This document shows, one piece after another, positions 55,642 to 64,000 of a stretch of DNA of 64,000 bases. This DNA is from Planktothrix tepida PCC 9214 (GTDB lineage Bacteria > Cyanobacteriota > Cyanobacteriia > Cyanobacteriales > Microcoleaceae): NCBI RefSeq assembly GCF_900009145.1, contig NZ_LN889813.1, forward strand, positions 789,875 to 853,874, read 5' to 3'. The notes beneath the pieces were generated by a model, which was not told where the DNA came from, searched no databases, and saw only the letters and a list, made by a program, of their open reading frames with translations. A program made the translations under genes and the position numbers. The stretch's first letter is position 1, and each line of letters starts with the position of its first letter.

Positions 55642-56490
55642 TTAACTGTCAATTTTGGCAATTGAAACGTGAAATTCCATCTGGGAGGTGGCACCAATTC
55701 CTCGAAATGTCCCTTTAATGGGGGCGGCGTGGCGGGGAATGGCTGTGGCGACTAAGGGAATATGGCGATCGCTAATGGCTAATCCTTGAGTCGGATCATA
55801 GCCTCGCCATCCCGCACCGGGTAAATAAACTTCAGCCCAAGCGTGTAAATCCCGTTTTTCTCGGTTTAAATTCCCTTCTTGATACCCACTAACAAAACGA
55901 GTCGCTAAATTCATCATCCGACACGCTTCCATAAACACAACCGTTAAATCTCGACAGGAACCAAACTGTTGTGTCCAAGTGATCCCAGGTGGTAAGGGAC
56001 GACCTTTGGGGCGAATAATATGTTGACAAGTCTCATGAATTTTTTGATTTAATTCACTTAAAAAAGTGAGGGTTTGTCCTTGGGTTTTATGCCAAATTTC
56101 TTGAGCAAGTTGGGTAATAATAGGATCAGGAAGTTGTTGTAAATAGGGTTGTAAATGACTCAATATAGGAGCCGGATAATCTACAATAGGCAACTCCAGT
56201 GCCCAAGGTTCTAATAAATAATGAAAGGGGTTAGTACAGTGGGTTTCCACTTGGGAGTTAACCTTAATTTTTAATTCTTGAGTGGGTTGAGAAAACCAAA
56301 TCTTAATGACATTATTTCCATCTAATTCCAAGCAATGTGATATCCCTTGAGGTTGAGGAAAAATGTCTACAGAAAATTCTTGTACCGTTTGAAACGCATC
56401 AGAACGAGGGCGTAACTGAATCAGATGGGGATCTAAAGTAACAGGTTGACTGTAAGTGTAATGGGTAAGGTGAGTAATATTATAGATCAT
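55642..56490 (-). CDS. Transglutaminase-like protease/amidase family protein
   Basis: A 282-aa protein with an N-terminal beta-sandwich (YNITHLTHYTYSQPVTLDPH) and a transglutaminase core. The triad is C179 (QQFGSCRDLT), H216 (DLHAWAEVYLP) and D232 (YDPTQGLA). Bacterial members are cysteine proteases or amidases acting on peptides or peptide-like polymers. It is the last gene of a three-gene set with the alpha-E and ATP-grasp genes and overlaps the alpha-E gene by 4 bp. This trio is widely conserved and is thought to make and process a peptide-like product, which is not identified. Confidence 0.92.
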   Translation of the reverse strand: MIYNITHLTHYTYSQPVTLDPHLIQLRPRSDAFQTVQEFSVDIFPQPQGISHCLELDGNNVIKIWFSQPTQELKIKVNSQVETHCTNPFHYLLEPWALELPIVDYPAPILSHLQPYLQQLPDPIITQLAQEIWHKTQGQTLTFLSELNQKIHETCQHIIRPKGRPLPPGITWTQQFGSCRDLTVVFMEACRMMNLATRFVSGYQEGNLNREKRDLHAWAEVYLPGAGWRGYDPTQGLAISDRHIPLVATAIPRHAAPIKGTFRGIGATSQMEFHVSIAKIDS

Positions 56491-57476
56491 GAACTCGCTT
56501 GAGTTTGACTCAATATCAGGGGACTTGCAACCGGTTTAAGCGCAAAAAAGGCTTCAAAAATTCGTTCGCCGACGCGATTCATTCGATCTTGTAAATCATC
56601 TAAAAATTCATGAATTCCCTCTTGCATAATTTCTTCAATTGTGATATAATCAAGCTCAGAACGTAGCCTTCCTAACTCTCGTTCTGCGGGGTTTTGCCAA
56701 GTGCCAGGGCTAGTTCCTGTAATACATTGTAGCGATCGCTCTGCCTGTAATAAACAATATTCAATTGATCGCGGAAATTCTCGATCTAAAATCAGAAATT
56801 CCACAACCCTAGACGGTGTAATCCGGTGTTGTTTGCGTTTGCGATACATTTCATAAGCACTGGCAGATTTTAACAAAGAAATCCACTGAATTTCATCAAT
56901 GGTTGTTCCGACATCATTAACTGAAGGTAATAAAATATAATACTTCACATCCAAAATTCGAGAGGTTTTATCCGCCCGTTCTAATAGTCTACCCATATTG
57001 CCAAAATGCCAGCCTTCATTATGAGACATGGTAGCATCCATAACCCCTGCAAATTGATGTCCGCGCATTTTAACTTGATAGAAGAAATCCGAGAGTTGAT
57101 AGTAACTTTCTCCCATCGCCGCATCTCGAACCATCAGATAAAATTCGTTAACTTGTTCCCACATTTCTGAGGAGATAATTTCCCGAACAGAACGAGCATT
57201 TTCACGAGCCGCCCGTAAACAAGATAAAATAGAATTCGGGTAATTACTATCAAAAGTTAAAAATCGGATGACATTTTCTTCTGTCGCTTCTCCATAGCGT
57301 TCTTTAAACAGTTCTAAATCCCCCGTTGTCACAACAATCGGTTTCCACTGTTGTTGAACACCAGAGGGAGAATCTAATAACAAATTTTGATTCACATCAA
57401 TAAAACGAGCAATATTTTCCGCCCGTTCTACATAACGATTTAACCAATAAATAGAATCTGCAACACGGCTTAACAT
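56487..57476 (-). CDS. Alpha-E domain-containing protein
   Basis: A 329-aa protein of the alpha-E family starting MLSRVADSIYWLNRYVERAE, with NIARFIDVNQNLLLD next, the standard opening. It is nearly all helical with ARENARSVREIISSEMWEQ as a further conserved block. Its biochemical role is unknown. It always travels with a circularly permuted ATP-grasp enzyme and a transglutaminase, as here. ATG 57476 is preferred to the open frame beginning at 57542, because the extra 22 codons are just a translated heptamer repeat (TTGACGG) and a palindrome. Confidence 0.92.
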   Translation of the reverse strand: MLSRVADSIYWLNRYVERAENIARFIDVNQNLLLDSPSGVQQQWKPIVVTTGDLELFKERYGEATEENVIRFLTFDSNYPNSILSCLRAARENARSVREIISSEMWEQVNEFYLMVRDAAMGESYYQLSDFFYQVKMRGHQFAGVMDATMSHNEGWHFGNMGRLLERADKTSRILDVKYYILLPSVNDVGTTIDEIQWISLLKSASAYEMYRKRKQHRITPSRVVEFLILDREFPRSIEYCLLQAERSLQCITGTSPGTWQNPAERELGRLRSELDYITIEEIMQEGIHEFLDDLQDRMNRVGERIFEAFFALKPVASPLILSQTQASS

Positions 57477-57487
57477 ATTTAAAATTC

Positions 57488-57515
57488 TTGACGGTTGACG
57501 GTTGACGGTTGACTG
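57488..57515. repeat. Four tandem TTGACGG heptamers
   Basis: Three exact and one variant (TTGACTG) copies lie 12-40 bp upstream of the alpha-E start codon, with a longer-loop relative of the GTAGAGACG palindrome (57516-57569) beyond them. Confidence 0.8.
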
Positions 57516-57569
57516 TGTACAGACGTGCCTGGGCGGAGCCATGCCGATAGGCTATTGGCGCGTCTCTAC
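57516..57569. repeat. Longer-loop relative of the GTAGAGACG palindrome
   Basis: GTGTACAGACGTGCC and GGCGCGTCTCTAC form the arms, with GGCGGAGCCATGCCGATAGG as the inner loop. It fills the gap between the ATP-grasp and alpha-E genes, so a co-transcript would carry this hairpin. Confidence 0.6.
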
Positions 57570-57578
57570 TGACTATTT

Positions 57579-59012
57579 TTATTCACACAAAACCCAAGTA
57601 TCCTTACTCCCCCCTCCTTGAGAAGAATTAACAACTAATGACCCTTTTTTCATCGCCACACGGGTTAATCCCCCTGGATGAACATAGATATCTTCACCAT
57701 ATAAAACATAGGGTCTTAAATCAACGTGACACCCTTCAAAAGTATCTCCTAATAAAGTCGGAACTCGTGATAAAGATAACGTCGGTTGAGCGATATAATT
57801 TCGAGGATTTGCTTTAATTTTTTCTCCAAATTCTAGGCGTTCTGCTTCCGTTGATTGGGTTCCCACTAACATCCCATAACCTCCCGCTTCATTTGCGGCT
57901 TTAACAACTAATTGATCGAGGTTTTCTAAAACATATTCAAGTTGTTTGGGTTCCCAACATAAATATGTCGGAACATTCGATAAAATTTGTTCTTCTCCTA
58001 AATAATATTGAATCATTTGGGGAACATAAGCATAAATCACTTTATCATCAGCAATCCCCGTTCCTAACGCATTCGCCAGCGCAACTCGACCATTTCGATA
58101 CACTTCCGTTAACCCTGGAACCCCTAACATGGATTCAGGATTAAAAGCTAACGGATCAATAAACGTATCGTCAATTCTACGATAAATCACATCCACCCGT
58201 TGTAATCCTTTTGTGGTTCGCATTTGCACATAACCATCACTCACCACTAAATCCCGTCCTTCCACTAATTCTACCCCCATTTGTTGGGCGAGAAAAGAGT
58301 GTTCAAAGTAGGCAGAATTATACATCCCCGGCGTTAAGACAACAACGGTGGGATTGCTAATATGAGTCCCCACTAAATTCAACAAAGCATCTAATAAATG
58401 ACTGGGATATTCATCAACGGGTTGAATTCCTAATTTAGCAAAAACTTGTGGGAATGTGGTTTTCATCACCCGACGATTTTCTAAGACATAAGAAACCCCA
58501 GAAGGACAGCGTAAATTATCTTCGAGAACGTACCATTTTCCCTCTTTATCCCTAACTAAATCCGTTCCGGTAATATGACACCAAATTCCTTTAGGTACTT
58601 TCAAACCCATACAAGGTTTCAGGAATCCCTTAGAAGAATAGATTAACTCTTCAGGGATAAACCCGTCTTTGATAATTTTCTGTTCTCCATAAATATCATC
58701 TATAAATAAGTTCAGCGCATGAATTCGTTGCTTTAATCCCTGTTCTAACCAAGCCCATTCTGAAGCGGAAACAATACGGGGAATTAAGTCAAAGGGTAAA
58801 ATACGTTCTGTCCCTTGACTATCACTATAGACATTAAATGTCGCCCCTAATTTCATCATCGCAGTTTTAGCCGCTTCCTGTCGGATTTCTAAATCTCCAG
58901 GGGATAGAGAATTAATCCGATCAATTAACGCTGCTGCGTAGGGACGAGGTTGTCCTTTAGCTACAAAAAGTTCATCGTAGAATTCACCTGGATCGTAGGA
59001 TTGAAATCGCAC
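57579..59012 (-). CDS. Circularly permuted type 2 ATP-grasp protein
   Basis: The 477-aa product is a circularly permuted ATP-grasp ligase, opening with YDPGEFYDELFVAKGQPRPY. Further conserved blocks are WYVLEDNLRCPSGVSYVLEN (with metal/ATP acidic residues), RRIDDTFIDPLAF and KAANEAGGYGMLVGTQ. It probably joins an amine and a carboxylate with ATP, perhaps building a short peptide. It is first in the set, followed by the alpha-E gene (about 100 bp later) and the transglutaminase gene. The substrate is unknown. Confidence 0.93.
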   Translation of the reverse strand: MRFQSYDPGEFYDELFVAKGQPRPYAAALIDRINSLSPGDLEIRQEAAKTAMMKLGATFNVYSDSQGTERILPFDLIPRIVSASEWAWLEQGLKQRIHALNLFIDDIYGEQKIIKDGFIPEELIYSSKGFLKPCMGLKVPKGIWCHITGTDLVRDKEGKWYVLEDNLRCPSGVSYVLENRRVMKTTFPQVFAKLGIQPVDEYPSHLLDALLNLVGTHISNPTVVVLTPGMYNSAYFEHSFLAQQMGVELVEGRDLVVSDGYVQMRTTKGLQRVDVIYRRIDDTFIDPLAFNPESMLGVPGLTEVYRNGRVALANALGTGIADDKVIYAYVPQMIQYYLGEEQILSNVPTYLCWEPKQLEYVLENLDQLVVKAANEAGGYGMLVGTQSTEAERLEFGEKIKANPRNYIAQPTLSLSRVPTLLGDTFEGCHVDLRPYVLYGEDIYVHPGGLTRVAMKKGSLVVNSSQGGGSKDTWVLCE

Positions 59013-59301
59013 TGGCTTTTATCCTAATTGATTACAATATAATTGAGATATAAAAGTTTGAGAGACTACTTAACTGTAGCTTCTGATACAAATCTCCAAA
59101 CCCTTGAACTTGATCTGAAACAGGGATCGAGGAATTAGGCTGGAATTGGCATCAAACCCCAAGTTTCCTTTTAACTCTTCCTGAAGACATCTTGTATTCT
59201 TTGGGGAACATTCTATAAAATAGACCTGTTCTTATTATTAAACAATTATCTCATTTTAATCTAAAAAGATAGTTAAGATTTTTGCAAAGTTTTGTAATTT
59301 T

Positions 59302-59811
59302 ATGCCACAGGGATCAATGTTCAACAGTCACAGCCGAAAAATCTCGTTAAGTTATGAAGGAACTTATACTTGTCCAATTTGTCGTTGTGGTCAGATTTCT
59401 AATCTCACCTTGATGGAAGCTTTAGGGTGTGATGTCTGCCATCATATCTTTACGATTAACCTAGAAACACAAAGTTTAAAACTCGCAGATCGAGAACCAG
59501 CTTTAACCTGGCGTTGGACAGGAAAAACCTGGAAAGGTGAACATTTAGGCAATCTCGAACTCAGTTGGATTTATTGGATTATTGCTCTTAGTTTTGTTTT
59601 ATTTCCTCCAAGTTTAATTGGTTTATCTGCTTTAATTTTTCCTCCCGTTTCGGGTAATGCTTGGAGTTGGTTTCCGCTAATCTGGACAATTTTAGCTTTT
59701 CTCGTTCATCTGTTTATTCTACTTTGGTTAATGGCAGAAGCTTATCAATTTCCGGTTTTATTATTCTTGAAAACTCAAGGGAGACGGATATTCAATATTC
59801 GTAATTCGTAA
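59302..59811 (+). CDS. Hypothetical membrane protein with zinc-ribbon-like Cys pairs
   Basis: The 169-aa product has an N-terminal CPIC (C24, C27) and a CDVC (C43, C46) that can form a zinc ribbon, a short WRWTGKTWKG segment, and two transmembrane helices at about 89-112 and 122-145. I know similar cyanobacterial proteins only as hypotheticals. The Cys arrangement recalls the TIGR02652-type protein at 7389. The start is ATG 59302 or Met6 at 59317. Confidence 0.65.
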   Translation: MPQGSMFNSHSRKISLSYEGTYTCPICRCGQISNLTLMEALGCDVCHHIFTINLETQSLKLADREPALTWRWTGKTWKGEHLGNLELSWIYWIIALSFVLFPPSLIGLSALIFPPVSGNAWSWFPLIWTILAFLVHLFILLWLMAEAYQFPVLLFLKTQGRRIFNIRNS

Positions 59812-59857
59812 TTCAGTTACCTAGAGGTGAAGAATGGAATACCGATTATTGATAAAA

Positions 59858-61063
59858 CTATAAAAAATTGAGGAAATTTGGAATCACAAGAGCATTCGCA
59901 ATATCCATAAAAAAAGCTCCGACTAAGGGAACAATAATAAAGGCTTGAGGTGAAGCTCCAAAATGTTCAGTTACGGCGGTCATATTAGCCATTGCGGTTG
60001 GAGTCGCCCCTAATGCGAGTCCCGAATATCCTGCCGAAATCACCGCCGCATCATAGCTTTTACCCATAACAGGAAACACTAAAAAGACCGTGTAAACCGT
60101 AATTATGAATAACTGTACGAACAATAATAAAGCGATTGGCCCAGCTAAGTCTACCAATGTCCACAACTGTAAACTCATTAAAGACATCGCTAAAAATAAC
60201 CCCACACTCACATCAGAAATTAAAGCCAGAGAAGGAGTATCAGACGGCCAAGTAAAGCCTTTAAAGACCAAAGGCACAGTATTAGTTAAAATAATTCCAG
60301 CTAATAAACAACCCACAAACAAAGGTAATTTTAAACCGATAGCGGTAGCGATCGCATTGATTTCTAGTCCCAAACCAATAGCAAGATTAATGACTAATAT
60401 AGAATTGAGCATAGTATTGTAATCAATTATAACATTCTTCTGATCGTTCTTAATACCGATGCTCAGATCTTGATTTGGGTTATTGGTTTGGAGTTGGTTT
60501 TTGTTAATTAAAAATTTGGCGATGGGCCCACCAACAATTCCTCCAAAGACTAAACCAAAGGTCGCACTGGCAATGCCTATTTCCGTAGCATTAGCAATTC
60601 CATAACTATCCTTAAATAGAGGCGACCAGGCGATCACCGTCCCATGTCCTCCACTCAGAGAAATCGACCCCGCCAGCAAACCAATGGGCAATTTTAACCC
60701 CGTTAAGGCTGCGATCGCAACCCCCGTGATATTTTGTACAATTAGATAACTGATCGCCATGACTAACAAAATTAATAGCGATTTCCCCCCTTTTACCAGG
60801 GTTTTGAGTTTGGCCGAAAGCCCAATAGTTGTAAAAAAAACAATCAATAAACCATCACGGACATTGAGATCGAATTCTATTTGATGCTGGAAAACCGCAA
60901 AACAAAGACCAAAAAATAAGGAGGCGAGGACACCTCCCGAAACCGCATCGGGGATATTAAAATCTCGAAGGAATTTAATCTTTTCGGTTAAATATTTCCC
61001 CAGATACAGAACTAAAATCGCCACAATCACCGTTTCGCGTACATTGAGTTGCAGGATATTCAT
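59858..61063 (-). CDS. gltS: Sodium/glutamate symporter GltS
   Basis: A 401-aa polytopic membrane protein that fits GltS (ESS family), which takes up glutamate with Na+. It has two inverted halves, each with a re-entrant loop containing GG-x-GT: SGGHGTVIAWSPLFKDSYGI in the first half and SAGYSGLALGATPTAMANM in the second. Around 10-12 helices are seen. GltS has been shown to be the main Na+-dependent glutamate transporter in Synechocystis. ATG 61063 is the start. It is monocistronic. Confidence 0.92.
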   Translation of the reverse strand: MNILQLNVRETVIVAILVLYLGKYLTEKIKFLRDFNIPDAVSGGVLASLFFGLCFAVFQHQIEFDLNVRDGLLIVFFTTIGLSAKLKTLVKGGKSLLILLVMAISYLIVQNITGVAIAALTGLKLPIGLLAGSISLSGGHGTVIAWSPLFKDSYGIANATEIGIASATFGLVFGGIVGGPIAKFLINKNQLQTNNPNQDLSIGIKNDQKNVIIDYNTMLNSILVINLAIGLGLEINAIATAIGLKLPLFVGCLLAGIILTNTVPLVFKGFTWPSDTPSLALISDVSVGLFLAMSLMSLQLWTLVDLAGPIALLLFVQLFIITVYTVFLVFPVMGKSYDAAVISAGYSGLALGATPTAMANMTAVTEHFGASPQAFIIVPLVGAFFMDIANALVIPNFLNFL

Positions 61064-61125
61064 GGTGTAAAATCTTAATCCCTGAGCATTGCACTTAAGT
61101 TTTTGATTATACGTTAAGTTCGGTG

Positions 61126-61150
61126 TCGTAGTCAGCCCTTCAGGGCTTCC
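61126..61150. repeat. GTAGTCAGCCCTTCAGGGCTTC repeat, left copy
   Basis: A small AGCCCTTCAGGGCT palindrome. A second copy in the same orientation (GTAGTAAGCCCTTCATGGCTTC) lies at 62027-62050, so the two bracket the toxin-antitoxin pair. Confidence 0.7.
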
Positions 61151-61240
61151 GCTATAAGTTATAATAGGGGGATATATAAATTTTTGTCTAGTCTAGTTGG
61201 TTAGTCTAAAAAACGATGGGAATAAATCACAACAGCTATT

Positions 61241-61471
61241 ATGAATATTGATACGGAAATCCTACAAATGGTTGGGATAATGCCAGAATCTCTAAAACAA
61301 GAGCTTCTACATTATGCTAACTATCTTATGGAAAACTACTCCCAAAAGACTCCCTCAGAGCAGCCCCCTGTTAAAAAACGTCGCTCAGGAATATTACAAG
61401 GGACTTTTGTTTTACCTCTATCTGATGATTTTGATGAACCTTTAGAAGATTTTAAGGAATATATGGAATGA
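61241..61471 (+). CDS. DUF2281-type antitoxin (VapB-like)
   Basis: A 76-aa antitoxin-like protein (MNIDTEILQMVGIMPESLKQ) with an N-terminal helical part and a tail with KKRRSGILQGTFVLPLSDDF and DEPLEDFKEYME, the typical DUF2281 end that wraps around a PIN toxin. Its stop overlaps the toxin's ATG (ATGA at 61468-61471). Upstream lies TCTAGTCTAGTTGGTTAGTC, which could include an operator for autoregulation. Confidence 0.85.
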   Translation: MNIDTEILQMVGIMPESLKQELLHYANYLMENYSQKTPSEQPPVKKRRSGILQGTFVLPLSDDFDEPLEDFKEYME

Positions 61472-61854
61472 ATTCTTTTCTGTTAGATACTCATACTTTT
61501 ATTTGGTTATCGGAAAATGATCCTAATTTACCTGATAGCCTAAGAGAGATGATTGATATAGCGGATCATGTTTATCTGAGTATTGCCAGTCTTTGGGAAA
61601 TTGCGATTAAGTTAAATTTGGGTAAATTGTCATTACAACAAAGTTATAAAACCATTGAAGATAAGCTTGAAAATTCAGATATTCTTTTGCTCCCTATTAT
61701 GTTTATTGATACGTTACAAATTTGTAATCTACCCTTACATCATCGAGATCCTTTTGATCGAATGTTAATCGCTCAAGCCATCAATAGATCCCTAATTTTA
61801 ATTAGCAGAGATATCAAGTTTGATGCTTATCCTATTCAGAGATTATGGGATTAA
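61468..61854 (+). CDS. Type II toxin, PIN-domain RNase (VapC-like)
   Basis: A 128-aa PIN-domain protein with acidic active-site residues D7 (LLDTHTFIW), E44 (SLWEIAIK), D97 (RDPFDRML) and D115 (ISRDIKFD), complete in length and frame. It should cleave RNA when freed from the antitoxin encoded just before it. The gene overlaps the antitoxin by 4 bp, giving coupled translation. Unlike the DUF5615 toxin at 49.8 kb, nothing here is broken. Confidence 0.92.
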   Translation: MNSFLLDTHTFIWLSENDPNLPDSLREMIDIADHVYLSIASLWEIAIKLNLGKLSLQQSYKTIEDKLENSDILLLPIMFIDTLQICNLPLHHRDPFDRMLIAQAINRSLILISRDIKFDAYPIQRLWD

Positions 61855-62026
61855 AAACAATAAAAATAATCTTGGGTTTCGTTACCTTAACATCTGTCTA
61901 CTATTCTTAGGAAGTCCAATCTACAAACAATTGTGAGACAACATATCAAGATAGTATCCGAAGCGATCAAAAGACCCAACGATTTCTGGGACTGGGTAAC
62001 TGCCAACTGTTCCCAAGAACGCAGTA

Positions 62027-62050
62027 TCGTAGTAAGCCCTTCATGGCTTC
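62027..62050. repeat. GTAGTAAGCCCTTCATGGCTTC repeat, right copy
   Basis: Same orientation as the copy at 61126-61150, located just beyond the end of the type ISP gene. Confidence 0.65.
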
Positions 62051-62055
62051 TTCTC

Positions 62056-63999
62056 TTAGGATAATCCCAAATCGGGCAAATGATTAACAATTTTAACAGT
62101 TTCCAAACTAACCGTTATCACTTGACCAATTAACCTAATAATATATTGTTCATCGTCTAAACGGTTCGGATCATTAACAATTCCACTGCGTTTATAAATT
62201 TTAACTTGATATTGATCAATAATCCAATCTAACGCCGAACGATTTCCTAACCGATATTCAAACACTTCAGGAGGAATACCGCTTAATGTCAGAAACTCAT
62301 TATAAATAATTTGGGTTTTATCTTTACTGAGTTTCATTTTTTCAACTCGCCAATTTAACGGAACTTGATCATTTTCAATGAATTTAAGGCTATATTCGGG
62401 TTGTTGTTCATAGTTGAGATGGAGGTCTGCTAATTGTTGTCCAGCATCAACAAAACCGCGAAAATCTGGCGCGTAGGGAATGCGAGGAAGTTCTCGTTTG
62501 AGGTTGGCAGCGTAGCGTTCTCGATAGGTGGGATGATGCAATAATCCATAAGTATAATAGAAGATATCCCATTTTGTAATCGTCTGAACTTGGTAATAAT
62601 TTCTAAATTGTTCAAGTGACCAGTCGGTGATATTTTCTTTTCGGTTTGTTCCGTCTTCGTCATAGGTGTAGAAGGGGAAACATTGAGCTTTTTCAAAAGC
62701 CAAGTCTAAAGCAATAATAAATTTACTAATAAAACAACCAAATTCTTTTCTATTTCCAACTCCAGCAATAGAAATAATTAGATTTTCTGTTTCAGGCGTT
62801 GGAAGTAGATAAGGAAATTGATAACGACGCTCGTTTAAGGTTTTATCAAAATATAGATAATTTTTAGTAAATGGTCGGTAAAGTGATTGATTAATATAAT
62901 CAGGTTTATACTCTATTTTAAATCCTCTCTTTAAGTAAATTTTTAATCCTTCAGACCAACTAATTTTAGTTTCATCCTTAGTTACAAAATCGTCTATTTT
63001 TAGAGAATGCTCAATACTCTGTGTCCAACTGAACATTTGTTCATTATAAGTTAATATAGTGCGTTTAACATTCTCTCCAAGATTAATCGCATCAAAATTA
63101 TATACCCAGCAATCTCGACAAGTAGCTACTCCTCTACTATAAAGTTTAAAGATAGCATGAATTTCTTGCGTTTTTGATAATTTACTTTCTTTATTACCAA
63201 TTGATATAAAATCATCAAAATCATAGTTCAAGCTTTCAGTTAACCAGGTATATTTTTTATCAGGCTCCATAAGATTCCATTGTACACCATCCCATTTCTG
63301 ACATTGGTTTAAATAGTTATACTTTTCTTCTTTGCGCCAAAACTCATCAACTCTTGCATAATAAATTTGGGTAGATTGTGATCGCTTTTCTTTTTTTCTA
63401 ATTAATAAATTAATACTCACTCCAACTTGAATTCCAAAAACATTATGCGTTGTGCCTGATAATTTACTGTTTTTTCTGACATTTCCTCCTAAATCTAAAA
63501 TATAAATTACATCAAAATCTTTTTCTAAATTACATCGCATCCCATCAAAAGCAATTTCATTAATAAAACTATTATTTGTAACTAAAGCAATAATTCCCTC
63601 ATCTCCAATTCTATCAGATGCCCAACGAAATGCTTTAACATAAGGATCAGAAAGCGCATTTTTATTCGTTGCTTTTGAATCTTTAGAATAAGTTGCAGCA
63701 ACTCGATCATCAATTCCGGTTTTATCTTTATTCGTATATCTTCGATTTTTATTATTATCATTTTCATTTACTTGAGACGCATTATAAGGAGGATTTCCAA
63801 TAATCACAAAAATCGGTGAACTTCTCTGACGTTGAACCCTAGCGGTATTTTCAGGCGTAAATAAAGATAACTGTTGCACCTGTTGATCAGAAAAGGTATC
63901 GACTAAACAAATACCCTCAAAAGCTTTATAACCTCCCGTTGCTTCAAAATATTGATGCTCAATATTCATCGAAGCAATATAATAAGGTAATAACATCAC
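62056..63999 (-). CDS. Type ISP restriction-modification enzyme, C-terminal part (truncated by window edge)
   Basis: The frame is open to the right edge, so the N-terminus (expected nuclease and helicase domains) lies outside. The visible 647 residues hold the N6-adenine methyltransferase motif IV IIGNPPYNASQ at about 67-77 and the target-recognition region. Conserved blocks of the LlaBIII-like group are present: DKTLNERRYQFPYLLPTPET, YTYGLLHHPTYRERYAANLK (with RELPRIPYAP), NRSALDWIIDQYQVK and IGQVITVSLETVKIVNHLP at the end. Such single-chain enzymes methylate one strand and cut after translocation. I see no interruption in the visible part. Confidence 0.88.
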   Translation of the reverse strand: MMLLPYYIASMNIEHQYFEATGGYKAFEGICLVDTFSDQQVQQLSLFTPENTARVQRQRSSPIFVIIGNPPYNASQVNENDNNKNRRYTNKDKTGIDDRVAATYSKDSKATNKNALSDPYVKAFRWASDRIGDEGIIALVTNNSFINEIAFDGMRCNLEKDFDVIYILDLGGNVRKNSKLSGTTHNVFGIQVGVSINLLIRKKEKRSQSTQIYYARVDEFWRKEEKYNYLNQCQKWDGVQWNLMEPDKKYTWLTESLNYDFDDFISIGNKESKLSKTQEIHAIFKLYSRGVATCRDCWVYNFDAINLGENVKRTILTYNEQMFSWTQSIEHSLKIDDFVTKDETKISWSEGLKIYLKRGFKIEYKPDYINQSLYRPFTKNYLYFDKTLNERRYQFPYLLPTPETENLIISIAGVGNRKEFGCFISKFIIALDLAFEKAQCFPFYTYDEDGTNRKENITDWSLEQFRNYYQVQTITKWDIFYYTYGLLHHPTYRERYAANLKRELPRIPYAPDFRGFVDAGQQLADLHLNYEQQPEYSLKFIENDQVPLNWRVEKMKLSKDKTQIIYNEFLTLSGIPPEVFEYRLGNRSALDWIIDQYQVKIYKRSGIVNDPNRLDDEQYIIRLIGQVITVSLETVKIVNHLPDLGLS

Positions 64000-64000
64000 T

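Noticed and set aside
61887..62090. 67-codon minus-strand frame between the toxin and the type ISP gene
   Set aside because: It overlaps the type ISP gene end, runs through the dispersed repeat at 62027-62050, and its product has no recognisable features.

Overview
The window is a stretch of cyanobacterial chromosome, most likely from a filamentous Oscillatoriales of the Planktothrix type. This is inferred from frequent HIP1 octamers (GCGATCGC), AT-rich third positions, photosystem genes (psaK, psbK), a CruP-like lycopene cyclase, a cyanobacterial-type split DnaE intein, and many short dispersed palindromes. No rRNA, tRNA or CRISPR array was seen, and there is no intact transposase.

Layout. 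0-12 kb: C-terminal part of a tandem glycosyltransferase, a His-rich CobW GTPase, dtd, an Hsp70-family protein, an MCE lipid-transport protein, a gamma-carbonic-anhydrase-like protein, two small soluble proteins, a cupredoxin, a polysaccharide deacetylase and a DJ-1 fusion. 12-25.5 kb: a small P-loop kinase, a 2081-aa TamB-like protein, a pentapeptide protein, cutA, a lipoprotein, an amino acid permease and murD. 25.5-34.6 kb: glyS upstream of murD, a Uma2 protein, dnaE-N ending in a split-intein half, menD and a F390-synthetase/PaaK-like ligase. 35-44 kb: a membrane protein, an overlapping AAA-ATPase/TOPRIM pair that resembles an OLD/PARIS-like defence module, cruP, psaK, a type-2 NADH dehydrogenase, a HAD protein and a DUF4336 protein. 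44-49.3 kb: one uninterrupted 1722-codon gene joining a WD40 propeller, about eight Ig-like domains, a Pro-Thr linker and an almost complete RNA polymerase alpha subunit with two C-terminal domains. 49.5-54.6 kb: an accessory zone with a DUF433 antitoxin, a toxin gene broken by a 22-bp repeat, an HNH endonuclease pair, puuE, an RTX protein and a nonsense-interrupted Rpn-like nuclease. 54.6-64 kb: a GST, psbK, a transglutaminase/alpha-E/ATP-grasp cluster, gltS, a VapBC-type pair and the 3' part of a type ISP restriction-modification gene that runs off the right edge.

The most striking item is the WD40-Ig-RpoA fusion at 44181-49349. Next are the ATPase/TOPRIM pair at 36399-38148, the split intein, and several places where short dispersed repeats have entered, ended or broken genes: toxin at 49953-49974, cruP at 38757-38800, the shared gene-end palindromes, and a MITE-like element at 28585-28801. 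All family assignments come from reading motifs and recalling families. No database search was run.
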